Shown here: one piece after another, positions 1 through 8,353 of the stretch
Layout of the letters: each line of letters starts with the position of its first letter
How positions within the stretch are numbered: position 1 is the stretch's first letter
DNA from: Acanthamoeba lenticulata
Taxonomy: Eukaryota; Discosea; Longamoebia; Acanthamoebidae
DNA length: 11,256 bases
Assembly (NCBI GenBank): GCA_002179805.1
Contig: NAVB01004603.1
Span: forward strand, 1 to 11,256
Reading direction: 5' to 3'
The notes under the pieces: model-generated
Told to the model about the DNA's origin: nothing
The model's database searches: none
Seen by the model: only the letters and a program-made list of their open reading frames with translations
Made by a program: the position numbers and the translations under genes

Positions 1-230
1 AGTGTTGCGTGCCGGGGCCTCACCTCCGCGGGGCCGGTGCGGTGACGGCAGAGCCAAAGGGCGGCCGCCAGTTGGGCCCACACAAAAGCTTTCCCCGCGG
101 CGACACGTCCCGACAGATGACAAACAAGACAGCTTGAATTTTTAAATACATAATAAAAAGATAAAAAGACAATAAAAAAGGTTTTGTGAATTGTTTTACA
201 AAGAAGAAGGAGGAGACTCAAGGCGCAGGT
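1..230. other. 3' flanking region with plus-strand poly(A) signals
   Basis: Bases 1-120 are GC-rich and bases 121-200 sharply AT-rich. Two AATAAA hexamers lie on the plus strand at 152-157 and 171-176, as expected for the 3' end of a plus-strand gene that starts left of the window and converges on the minus-strand gene ending at 231. Two plus frames are open from the window edge into the AT-rich part, ending near 110-145, but I could not recognise either product, so no CDS is called. No clear AATAAA follows the minus-strand stop codon at 231. Confidence 0.4.
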
Positions 231-1488
231 CTAGCCCTGGACGCGCTTGTTGTAGCCGCCCTTGCTGGCGGGGAGGTAGGCGCGACGCTCGTGGAGCTCG
301 CGTTCCATCCACCAAGAGCCGCCGAGCGGAAGCGTGTTCTTGACCTCCTCGAGGTAGGCCTCGGCAGCGGCGAGGCTCTTCTTGGCCTCCTCGAGCGCGG
401 CCTCGGCGGCGGCCTTGGCCTCCTCGGCGCGCTGGCGGCCGGCTTCGGCCTCGCGGCGGGCGTTCTGGGCGGCAGCGCGGGCGGCCGACGCGCGCTCGGT
501 GGCCTCGCGCGCAGCCTGAGCGGCGCGGTCGGCCTTCTTGACGGCGGCCTCCTGCGTGATCTTGGCCTTGCGCAGCGGCAGCGGGTCGGACGACAGGTGC
601 TGGGCCAGCTCGTTCTTGGCCTTGTTCTTGGCCACGATGCTGCCCTCCTCGGACAGCCGGGTGAGCTCGGCTGTGCGCGCGTTGAATGCGTCCTCCTGGG
701 CCTTGAGCTCGTTGAGGGCGGCATCGAGCTCCTGCTTGGCGGCGCGCAGCTCCTCCTCGCGGGCGTGCGCCTCCTGCTCCTTGGCGATGGCCTCCTGTTC
801 GGCGGCCTTGGCCTCGGCTTCCTGTCGGGTGGCGGCGCGCACGGCCTCGGCAGCCTCCTGGTCACGCGCTTCCGAAGCCTGGAAGGCAGCCGTCACCTGT
901 AGCATTGATTTCCATCCAAGTAGAAACATAACATAATTAGGACGAATTTACGAATCATTTGAAGATGCAACAAGGTCGCAAAGGACAAATGGGAGAGTAC
1001 GAACCTCGTCGAGCAGCTTCTGGGCCTTTTCGATGTCTTCCTTGTTGCCCTGGGGAGCATTGACGAGCTCCTTCCAGTCCACGCCGTACTTGAAAATGAG
1101 CATGTGGATCAGGGGCACCTTCTTGGCCACGCCCGATTCAATCGCGCCCAACGATCGCAGCCTGCAGCATTGGCCGTCAGTGAATCCATTTGATAAAGCC
1201 CCCCATTTTTTGGATTTTTCCAGCTGGAGGCACGCACTTGTCGCGCATGGCCTGGACGGTCATGGTCTCCTTGAAGAACTCGAGGAAGCGGTGAGCCTGG
1301 AACTCATCGAGCTCGTTGCCTTCCGCCTTGCGATCCTGATCGAGCTCAGCCGCCTTGTGGACAAAGGTCCACAGCTTCTCCGCCTCGCCCTTCGGGTGAA
1401 GGTCATTCCAGAAGGCGTTGAGGAACCACACAGCCTGGTCCTTGTAGGAACGCGTTGCCAGCTGCGCCAACTTTTGCTTCTCGGCCAT
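231..1488 (-). CDS. CBP40/LAV1-2-like coiled-coil protein, 3 exons, 357 aa
   Basis: Exons run 1488-1238, 1161-1005 and 896-231 on the minus strand; the introns (76 and 108 nt) are GT...AG and the joins restore one 357-residue frame. The start ATG (1486-1488) opens directly into the conserved segment. Residues 15-84 (DQAVWFLNAFW, then GNELDEFQAHRFLE) and 85-125 resemble the N-terminal module of the amoebozoan family typified by Physarum CBP40/LAV1-2. Residues about 137-330 are Ala/Glu/Lys/Arg-rich heptad coiled coil. The tail is conserved-looking (GSWWMERELHERRAYLP, then SKGG). Known family members bind calcium and self-assemble; here an acidic EF-hand-like stretch (DQDRKAEGNELDEF, residues 50-63) remains, but the second helix-loop segment (SGVAKKV, about 93-99) lacks acidic ligands, and I see no C-terminal EF-hand pair. 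No signal peptide or membrane segment, so probably cytosolic. Family assignment is from recall of conserved motifs; a generic coiled-coil scaffold is the alternative. Confidence 0.75.
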
Positions 1489-1549
1489 GATGTATGTTGC
1501 TCAGATCGTGTGTGTTGAGTTCCTTTCTCGTGGGTGGGGAACAAATTCG

Positions 1550-1556
1550 TTTTATA
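1550..1556 (-). promoter_or_regulatory. TATA box of the CBP40-like gene
   Basis: On the minus strand the sequence AATATAAAACG places a TATAAAA element about 62 nt upstream of the ATG at 1488. It sits in an AT-rich island (1541-1562) between GC-rich sequence, and it is the only strong TATA element I see near a start codon in this window. Confidence 0.6.
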
Positions 1557-1616
1557 TTTTATTGCGCGCCACGATTGGCCCGTGGTTGTCCTTCCAGTCA
1601 GCGCGAGACCACCCGA

Positions 1617-1741
1617 GCGGTGTTGCGGTTCAACTGGCCATGGGCTCGAGCCATGAAAGACTGAGCCCATGCAGGCCAATGGGCAGTGGTTGTGGCTGTC
1701 GCTTCCGGCGCTCACCCGCACACCACCCTCCTCAGGAGGCG
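1617..1741 (-). pseudogene. Decayed fragment of the Arb2 gene 3' end
   Basis: This stretch aligns with 4550-4684, the last coding bases, stop codon and first 3' bases of the Arb2/PBZ gene, at about 118 of 125 aligned positions. It has three gaps (3, 1 and 6 nt) relative to that gene. In translation it keeps the motif VSAGSDSHNHCP, matching VSAGSDSHDHCP at the Arb2 C-terminus. The 1-nt gap shifts frame so the original TGA is no longer read, and no upstream exon is present. Similarity resumes weakly at 1796-1813 (against 4689-4706) after about 54 unrelated bases. It lies in the same orientation directly upstream of the CBP40-like promoter. I read it as a non-functional partial duplicate. Confidence 0.75.
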
Positions 1742-1968
1742 GTCCCGCCCGTGTCAGGGCCTCCTTCGTCTTGCTCTCCTCTTATCTTGGCTGCGATCTC
1801 TGGCGTTGTCATCACGTTGCTCAAGCATGTGCGGAGGGCGCTGGGTGTGGCGTGATCGCCACGTGTAAGCAAACACAGCACAGGCCATAGCCACGTGGAT
1901 CAGAGACTAAGCTTTCATCTGTGTTTCATGTCCTGTATGGTGAGGACCACGTTCATCTGGTATTTTTA

Positions 1969-2002
1969 CTTTTTCGCTTTTGATCGAGTCAAAAGTGAAA
2001 AG
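1969..2002. repeat. Imperfect palindrome, possible regulatory hairpin
   Basis: The left arm CTTTTTCGCTTTTGA (1969-1983) is nearly complementary to the right arm TCAAAAGTGAAAAG (1989-2002), with a 5-nt spacer and one bulge. A related run (TCTTTTCGCTTTTTGC) recurs near 2136-2152. It lies about 270 nt upstream of the secreted-protein start codon. Confidence 0.4.
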
Positions 2003-2076
2003 CGTGAAGTGGCAGAGTTCTGAGCTGTGTTGTAGGCAGTAAATCCACAACCTTTCAGAAAAATGGTAATTCATAA

Positions 2077-2180
2077 AACCCAATATGGTAACATTCTGTT
2101 TCGATCAAAAATCGTGAAGCATCTTCTATGTTTATCTTTTCGCTTTTTGCTTAGCAAACGAACCCAATATGGTGATTCTG
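2077..2180. repeat. Short direct repeat in the promoter region
   Basis: AACCCAATATGGTAACATTCTG at 2077-2098 recurs with a 2-nt deletion and one substitution at 2161-2180. Copies are spaced 84 nt apart and lie 95-200 nt upstream of the ATG at 2276. They may be upstream control elements; function is not known. Confidence 0.5.
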
Positions 2181-2275
2181 ACTTTCTTCTCACGAATGTT
2201 CTCCGGCCCAAGTCTCAACCTTGCCTTCCCCGGCCGGTCGGTCTTTTTTGCTTTGCCCCGCCTTTATCTCACACC

Positions 2276-4434
2276 ATGCAGCTGCTCTTGGTCATCTTGG
2301 CTGCGTCCCTGTTGTGCTCTCTTGGCCCCGTCACCGCCTATTACCATGCCCCTGAGGACATTAGCGTGCCCAGCCTCAACCTCAACTCGGCTGTGTGGGT
2401 CGACCAGCTGCCCGTTGAGCTCCAATCGCTAGCAATGACCTGGCACCAGAAGGGCTCGCTCCAGAGCACCGTCGTCTTGGCCTCCGCCTCCCAGTTTGGG
2501 AGTGCTTTCCAGGCTGCCTACCTGTTCACCCTCAATGGCTACTCCAACACAATCACCTGTATCAACCGCCAGGCCGGCATGACGCCCGCGACTGGTGAAG
2601 AGTGCACGGGTTCTGGGTTCACGCCCATCTCCGGCCTCTCTGTGGCCAGTTCGTCTGGAGATGTGGATGGCCAGGACTACTGGTTGACCTTTGACCAGTC
2701 CGCAAACCCTTCCGTGTGCACACTGGCCACTGGGTTGGGCACTGTGGTCGGGACCAACAAGATCATGGAGAGGACGGCGCCGTGCCAGGCGGTCAAGTCC
2801 ATTGGGTTCACCACCTACTTCGACCCCGTTGATGTGTTCAACATCCAGATTTCGCGCACCAGTGAGGGCTACTCGGGTCCCTACTCGTTTGACATGCCGT
2901 CGGCCTTGAGCCTCGGCAAGGCCAAGTGGCTCAACGAAGCCATTCTGCCGGGCAGGTTCGTGAGTTCGTTGGACATGAGCTGGGAGCAGACCAGTGACGA
3001 GGCCAACATTGTGCTGGGCTCCACGCCGGTGTTTGGTGGTCCGGGCTCACCGCAGTCCTACTTGATCACCCTCAACGGGTGGGACAACACCAAGAGCTGC
3101 ATCAACCACTTTTCCGGCTGGCAGGATGGCGGCGAGACTTGCGAGCAGAGCAACAGCAACGTGGTGGACAGCAACACCCCCGCCATGCCACAGTTCAGGT
3201 GGGCTTACTGGCTCACGTTCCAACGAAACGAGTTCAACAACATGTGCACCCTGGCGGCTGGTAATGGCTCCATCATTGGCGCCGCGGCGAACACCATCAT
3301 CACCAGGACCACATCGTGCCGGCCCGTGCGCTTCGTTGGCTTCACCTCCTTCAGGAAGATCAGGGAGATCTTCAACGCGCGTGTGTTCTACGAGCGCGCC
3401 AGCTTCGCCCAGGTCGATGTGCCCCAGCTCGGGCTTTATGGCGCCAAGTGGCTCGAGGGTGCCCTTCCCCCGCGTATGTCCTTCAACCAAATTGCCCTCC
3501 AGTGGCGCCACAACAGCTCCACCGTGCAGAGCACGACGCTGCTGAGCCCGAGCCGCAACTTTGGAGGATCAGGCGACCCGCAGTCAATCATGATCACCTC
3601 CCACGGGTGGGGCAACACCATGAGCTGCATCAACCTTTACTCCGGCTGGCAAGATGGCGGCGAGACTTGCTCCGTCGGCAACAATGCAGTGGCGGGTTCG
3701 ACCGCCGCGGCTGTGGCCGAGCCCAGGGACATGTGGCTCACGTTTGAGCGAACAAGCTCGAGCTGCAATGTGGCCATGGGCTCAGGCACGAATCCAGGCA
3801 GCAGCGTGATCGTTAGCCGCGCGATCCCCATTGGCATGTGCCCCGACGTGCGCGAGATCGGATTCACCACGCACATGAGCACGGCGAGCGAAGTCGTGGT
3901 CGACATCGACTACACCCCGCGCTCCACCTGCACCAACACGTGCGCCAACGGCGGCATCCGCAACGACATCGATTGCTCGTGTGAGTGCCTGAACTCGTGC
4001 GGCGTGAACGCCACACGCGAGGACAACTGCACGTGCACCCCGCGGACCCTAGGGAATCCCTGGTCGTATTGCAACGGGCAGATCTGCCACGGCTGGTGTG
4101 TGGAATTCTGTTATGATCGAGTGGTACCCCAACCGTACTGCGTACCTTGGGCAGGTGGTGGTCGTGGTATCCCCTTTGGATGCGGCCCTTGCGCTCCGGT
4201 GGGAGCATTCCTCATGCCGCAGCTGATGAACACATGCGAGTATGCAGGCCATTGCACTGTGTGTAATGCCAACGCAATCTGTGGTACGCTCCTCCCCCCC
4301 CCCCGCAGCGCTCTCTCACTCTCTTTCGTTATCTTTCGCGTTACGCAGCCACCACTCACACAAACCTTCCTCTCATCCTGCCTTGCACAGCTCATGGGTA
4401 TCAAATCTGGTGCCCAGAGAACGGCGTGTGGTAA
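2276..4434 (+). CDS. Secreted protein with three four-Cys repeats and Cys-rich C-terminus, 683 aa
   Basis: Exon 1 is 2276-4283 and exon 2 is 4391-4434; the intron (107 nt) is GT...AG. I chose the ATG at 2276 over an in-frame ATG at 2063 because it begins a classic signal peptide (MQLLLVILAASLLC...VTA, cleavage near residue 21). The mature part has three tandem repeats at residues about 39-215, 216-389 and 390-551. Each opens with a W[VL] motif (AVW or AKWL) and contains [TS]CIN, a GWQDGGETC-like motif, a C[TN][LV] motif and a final Cys before a [IV]GFT strand, giving four Cys per repeat, probably two disulfides. Residues 552-683 hold about 22 Cys, ending WCPENGVW. The architecture is secreted and glycosylated (NSS, NAT and NCT sequons), plausibly surface coat, cyst wall or extracellular lectin, but I recognise no family. 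It converges on the Arb2 gene. An alternative 3' splice site at 4348 would add 14 residues in frame. Confidence 0.8.
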
Positions 4435-4446
4435 CACAAAGCGACG

Positions 4447-4453
4447 AATAAAA
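4447..4453 (+). terminator. Poly(A) signal of the secreted repeat gene
   Basis: AATAAAA begins 13 nt after the TAA stop at 4432-4434. Its position independently supports the proposed splice and stop rather than read-through of the unspliced frame to 4528. Confidence 0.6.
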
Positions 4454-4534
4454 CAACATAATTGTTGCGCAAAGGCTTGGCCAAGTCCAGGTGGACCGCG
4501 TTCAGTGCCAAGCGCCATAAACCAGTGAGGACAG

Positions 4535-4540
4535 TTTAAT
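4535..4540 (-). terminator. Poly(A) signal variant of the Arb2 gene
   Basis: ATTAAA on the minus strand lies about 22 nt beyond the TGA stop at 4563-4565. With the plus-strand signal at 4447 it gives closely spaced, probably overlapping convergent 3' ends. Confidence 0.45.
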
Positions 4541-4549
4541 GCAAAGCGG

Positions 4550-4684
4550 GCGGTGTTGCGGTTCAACTGGCCATGCGCTCGCCGAGCCATCGAAACACTG
4601 AGTCCATGCAGGCCGATGGGCAGTGGTCGTGGCTGTCGCTTCCGGCGCTCACCCGCTCACCACAGCCATCCTCTTCAGGAGGCG
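4550..4684. repeat. Parent copy of the duplicated Arb2 3'-end segment
   Basis: This is the intact counterpart of 1617-1741. It covers the last ~120 coding bases of the Arb2/PBZ gene, its stop codon and about 13 bases of 3' sequence. The two copies are direct repeats in the same orientation, about 2.9 kb apart. Confidence 0.75.
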
Positions 4685-6087
4685 TTGGTTCTCTGACGTT
4701 GTCACTACCCTCTTCTTCTTCTTCTGCATCAGGATGATCATCACGGACAAGAGGCGCGTCGAGCGGCTGCCGACTTCGGACCCAGTGGCGCGACTTGGTG
4801 CGCAGAAGCCTGGTCACGTGTGGCGGCGTCTTGTCGTCGACGACGTGCACTGAGTCGATAAAGGCCACAGCGTGGATCGACGACGGCCTCCGACGGGACT
4901 GGCTGAAGAGGTCGTGTCGCCGGTCCTGCAGGATCGACAGCGCGTGGTTGCCGCCGAAGCTGTGGGCCACGATGCCCACCTTGCCCGGGCCCTTAAGTCC
5001 GAAGCGCGAGGGCGTGATGAGCCGGTCCCACACGTGGGCAATGTGCTTGAACCCATTCTCGTTGAACGGGATGGGCATCTTGTCCTCGTACTCGACCGCT
5101 TCCTCTTCCTCTTTGTCTGTGTCACCACTGTCGCTTTGTTTCTCGTCCTCCTCATCAGCGCGTCGTCGCGGCCTCTTCTTGCTCCTCTCAACGATGACGG
5201 CCTTGCGCGTGACCACCGCCTCGTTGAAGTTGGGGTTCAGCACCACGACCGCGTAGCCCTGGGCAATCCCCGCTCCCTATTCGTGTGAGCTTGCCGCCCG
5301 GCACAGGCGAGTGAGGGATGCGCGCGCGCACGTGCCTCTGCCTGGGCCCGGGCGAGGTAGGGCAGCAGCGAGCCGGTCTGCAGGGACTCGAACAGGCACA
5401 GCTTGCGCGCCCACTGGCCCGCCCTGCCACGACCGCGATCACGACGTCACCACACAAGCGCGCGGCCTGCTGTGAGCGACAGCGCTCCAGAGAAACAGAC
5501 ACACGGCACACGATACACCTCACGGGCCCCATGCCGCAGAGGAACACAAGCAGGCGGTCGGCCGAGGCCAGGACTTCGGGCGGGCTGATGAAGACGTTGC
5601 AGCGCAGCTGCTGGCGCCAGGCCCGGCACTCGGTGGGCGGGTGCCAGTACGCCCGCCGGTGCTGCTCACTCGTGCGGAAGCAGTCGAACCCGTATTGGCA
5701 CGGCGTGGGCTGTGGTGGCTTTGCCGCAGCAGCGCTTCGCCGTCCTCTTCCGCGTCCTCGGGCCTGCGGTGCCGCCACCGCGGGCGCAGGTTCGGTGACA
5801 GGAGCGGTCGGAGGCGAGGCGAGCTTTGCCAGCGCGGTCCACTCCTCAGCCGAGTCGTAGGAGGGCAGCCAAACCTCCTGCATTGCCCCAAACGGCGAGG
5901 AGGTCATCTGCTGCTGGATGTGCTGCACGACTGCAGCACCCACGGCGTCGTAGTGCTCAGGCGAGACAAATACGAATGGTGTGTCGTCAGCAAGCGACAT
6001 TAATCGCTGCTCTACATTAAAGTAGTAGCCCAGTGTCTCCAGAGTGCAGGCGTCACCCACCACTGGCTCTTCTTTTTGTCGCTTCAT
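4563..6087 (-). CDS. Arb2-domain (FAM172/ARB2A-like) protein with nested PBZ zinc finger, 456 aa
   Basis: Exons are 6087-5519, 5423-5332 and 5272-4563 on the minus strand; introns of 95 and 59 nt are GT...AG and the joins restore AGQWARKLCLF and then IAQGYAVVVLNPN, typical of the Arb2 family. Residues 18-75 (LGYYFN, FVFVSPEHYDAVG) and 163-456 form the Arb2 alpha/beta-hydrolase-like fold. Likely triad positions are Ser325 in VAHSFGG, Asp360 in FIDSVH and His435 in VSAGSDSH (inference from fold). Between them lie a Pro/Ala and RG-rich linker and a PBZ finger with C130, C136, H143, H149 (CQYGFDC...H...H). KKRPRRR (252-258) is NLS-like and is followed by an acidic insert. Fission yeast Arb2 acts with Argonaute in siRNA handling; human ARB2A is nuclear and linked to AGO2 and splicing. 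PBZ fingers bind poly(ADP-ribose). A nuclear role linking the two is inference. The exon 2/3 acceptor is the least certain join. Confidence 0.82.
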
Positions 6088-6241
6088 CTTTCTCTCCAGG
6101 AAGGAAAAGAAAGAAAAAATACAGATGAATTCATCGCTGTTGGCAATTGGCCGTTGCTGGTCACCGGATCCGGTGGCGGTGCCGCTGTTGTTGTACACTG
6201 CGATCGCCACATTATTCCCAAGCTTATCTTCGCCCCCACAC
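6088..6241. promoter_or_regulatory. Compact divergent promoter with palindromes
   Basis: Only 154 nt separate the Arb2/PBZ start codon (minus, 6087) from the propeller-protein copy 1 start (plus, 6242), so both must share promoter DNA. It contains three perfect palindromes: GATGAATTCATC (6124-6135), CACCGGATCCGGTG (6162-6175) and GCGATCGC (6200-6207). No canonical TATA box is present for the plus-strand gene; an AT-rich tract at 6105-6122 could serve the minus-strand gene. Confidence 0.5.
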
Positions 6242-8353
6242 ATGTCGCCACGTCTGGTTGTGGTGGCCCTCTTGTTTGCAGCGTTTACCAACGTCGATGC
6301 CTCCGGCGCGGCGATGTGCTGGGGCAGCCCCGCCCTGACCAACAACGTGCCTAGCGGCAGCTTCGTCCAGTTGAGCGCTGGTGTCGGTGGGGAGACCTGT
6401 GGCTTGAACTCAAGTAACAACCTCCAGTGCTGGGGCTTGAACTGGTGGGGCGAAGGCACCGTGGATTCAGCTTGCTCATACCGATACGTGAGCACTGGAA
6501 TGGACCACACATGCGCCATCGACGCCCTCAACTCAACAGTCACCTGTTGGAGTTCTGTTAACAACCACAACCAGTTGGACGTGCCTCTTAAGCAATTCAA
6601 GTCGATCTCGTGGGTGGTGGCACTCATGCGGCATCCTTGAAACGGACTCGACCGCCGTCTGCTGGGGCGGCACCGGAGACAAGGACATGGGCCAAGCCGC
6701 CGTGCCCACCACCGAAGCCTTCTCCATGGTGGCCGCTGGCAAGTACCACTCGTGCGGCATTCTCGCTGCCGACTCGCGCCTCATGTGCTGGGGCGGCAGC
6801 TTCAAGGGCTCTGTGCCTTCAGGCTCCTTCTCGCGGATTGGTGCGGGCGTCAACCACTCGTGCGCTCTTAACACCGATGGCCGTGTGACGTGCTGGGGCG
6901 GGGACAACGCCATGGGCCAGCTCAACGTGCCATCGGTAGCTTTCGTCGACCTGACCGTGGGCGCCAACTTCTCTTGCGGCCTTACGTCGGCCTTCAAGAT
7001 CATGTGCTGGGGCGAAAAACCCACCCAATGGGTACAGGTGGTCAAACATCACAGCGGGTCAAGACCACATGTGTGGCCTTGGGACTCGCGTGGCTGCGCC
7101 ATCAAGTTCTACCAAGCCATATCCCAGCCCATCCCCGACCTCCCTCATATTCACCACTCCTACTCCTTCGTTCACGTCTCAGTCTCTGTCAACTTCTCCC
7201 GGGACCCCGGTCTTTGTGCCAATCACAGCAAATGTGATGGCCATGTTTGGCGGTGACTCTCCAGCAGTTGACATTGGAACAACCTTGGCCTCCTCCTCCT
7301 CGTCATCCTCCGAGCCTGGTGTGCCCAGCTCATTCCTCAAAATCCGTAAGAAAGCCATCAACTCAGTTGTTGTGTGTCTCTTTTTCTCCCCATATGCAGA
7401 GAAGGCAACTCGAGTGCGATCAGAGCTGAGCTGCCTGCAAGCAAACAGCACTGATGTCACCAGTATGGGCCTCTTCTTCTTGGTTCCATTGTGGCTTGAC
7501 AGCTCATGTGGGTTGGCTTGACACAACGCTGCACACACAACATGGATCACTTTCAGACATCGGCTGGACTGTGACCAACTCGTCCTCGGAGAGTGGTGGC
7601 ACCAACACGAGCACGGTCTTGTACTCGGCCACACTGCCCGACAACACGACCAGCGTCCTCCAGTCCTACGCCTTCCACAAAGAGGCACAGCCCACCCACT
7701 TCAGCAGCCTCAACTTCACCATCACGGCCGGCGCCATCAAGTGGTCCATCAACCTCACCAACTCTGCCGCCGGGGGCAGTACCGCGCCTGGCCTCCGGTT
7801 CGCGTACCGTCTCACAACCAACGCCACAACTCAGCAGACCAACCCAGCGGCCACTCGAGTGACTGTGCTCTGCAATTGGCTGCGCATCAACATGACCACA
7901 TATCGAGTAGGGTCAGGCTACTCGGGCGTGGTGGTCGAGGTGCAGATGTTCGACGTGGCGCTGATCGACGGCCAGTTGGTCAACATCAACCACTCCATCA
8001 ACCTTGTTGACAACAACGACAACAACAGCAGCATGTCATTGTCGTCGTCTTCAGCGCCGTTGGGCGTGGCGTTTTACGTGGTGGTCTCGTTTCCGGGGTT
8101 CTCGTGGTCGCTTGAGTACGATCCGAGCATCGGGCTGGGCGTGCTCCTCGGCTCCTCGTCTGGCGATGGTGACAGCGGCGGCGGCAGCGACGACAACACG
8201 GCCCTCATCGTGGGCGTGGCCGTGGCTGTACCCATGGCCATCACTCTGGTGCTGGCCGGAATTGCCACCGGCCTGGCATACGGTTTTTATCGACGCCGCA
8301 AGCAAACGAGAAGCTTGTCCACCATCAGGCACAACTACAATGACCACTTGTAG
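6242..8353 (+). pseudogene. Propeller membrane protein copy 1, frameshifted
   Basis: This is the upstream tandem paralogue of the gene at 8724-10764. It has an ATG at 6242 with a signal peptide (MSPRLVVVALLFAAF...), RCC1/BLIP-II-like CWG repeats, a Ser/Thr/Pro stalk, a glycosylated ectodomain, one membrane segment and a YRRRK tail. Exons by comparison are 6242-7318, 7400-7462 and 7557-8353, with introns of 81 and 94 nt at the same sites and phases as copy 2. Exon 1 is broken twice. Two bases are missing near 6610, where copy 2 reads SISCGWWHSCG, so the first frame stops at 6638-6640. About 17 bases are missing near 7014-7030, in the last CWG repeat. The downstream exons remain open. No splice explains the breaks, so it is a recent pseudogene or carries assembly errors; the 17-nt gap favours a real lesion. 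No AATAAA follows the stop. Confidence 0.72.
6650..6804 (+). repeat. 155-bp block identical to 9149-9303
   Basis: This part of exon 1, coding CWG repeat 4 and the start of repeat 5, is base-for-base identical in the two tandem paralogues by eye. Flanking exon sequence and the introns differ clearly. This points to recent gene conversion or recent duplication with uneven later change. Confidence 0.7.

Larger units (their letters stand above)
1742..2275. other. Intergenic region upstream of the secreted repeat gene
   Basis: No credible coding exon is visible. The first ~70 bases hold the broken continuation of the Arb2-like fragment. From about 1960 the DNA becomes AT-rich, with an imperfect palindrome (1969-1983 / 1989-2002) and a short direct repeat (2077-2098 / 2161-2180). 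The plus frame is open upstream of 2276 back to an ATG at 2063, but this part has low-complexity, promoter-like composition. No TATA box is obvious close to the ATG at 2276. Confidence 0.5.

Noticed and set aside
231..929. Long plus-strand and alternative minus-strand frames over the CBP40-like exon 3
   Set aside because: They are Leu/Gly- or Arg/Pro-rich shadows of a GC-rich Ala/Glu coiled coil and have no plausible splice or domain context.
2063..2275. 71-residue N-terminal extension of the secreted protein
   Set aside because: The upstream stretch is AT-rich and promoter-like; it would bury a well-formed signal peptide starting at 2276.
4284..4528. Unspliced C-terminus of the secreted protein running to 4528
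   Set aside because: It crosses an 11-C tract and the AATAAA at 4447 and gives no Cys pattern; the spliced form gives a compact Cys-rich end and a stop just before the poly(A) signal.
5188..6627. Long uninterrupted minus-strand frame as one 479-aa protein
   Set aside because: Only 5519-6087 reads as Arb2/PBZ. The part above 6087 is antisense to propeller copy 1, and the part below 5519 runs through an intron and then the wrong frame of the Arb2 exons.
6605..7035. Extra introns in copy 1 that would cure the frame breaks
   Set aside because: Any GT...AG pair around 6610 or 7014-7030 that restores frame would delete conserved CWG repeat residues, and the intact paralogue has no intron there.
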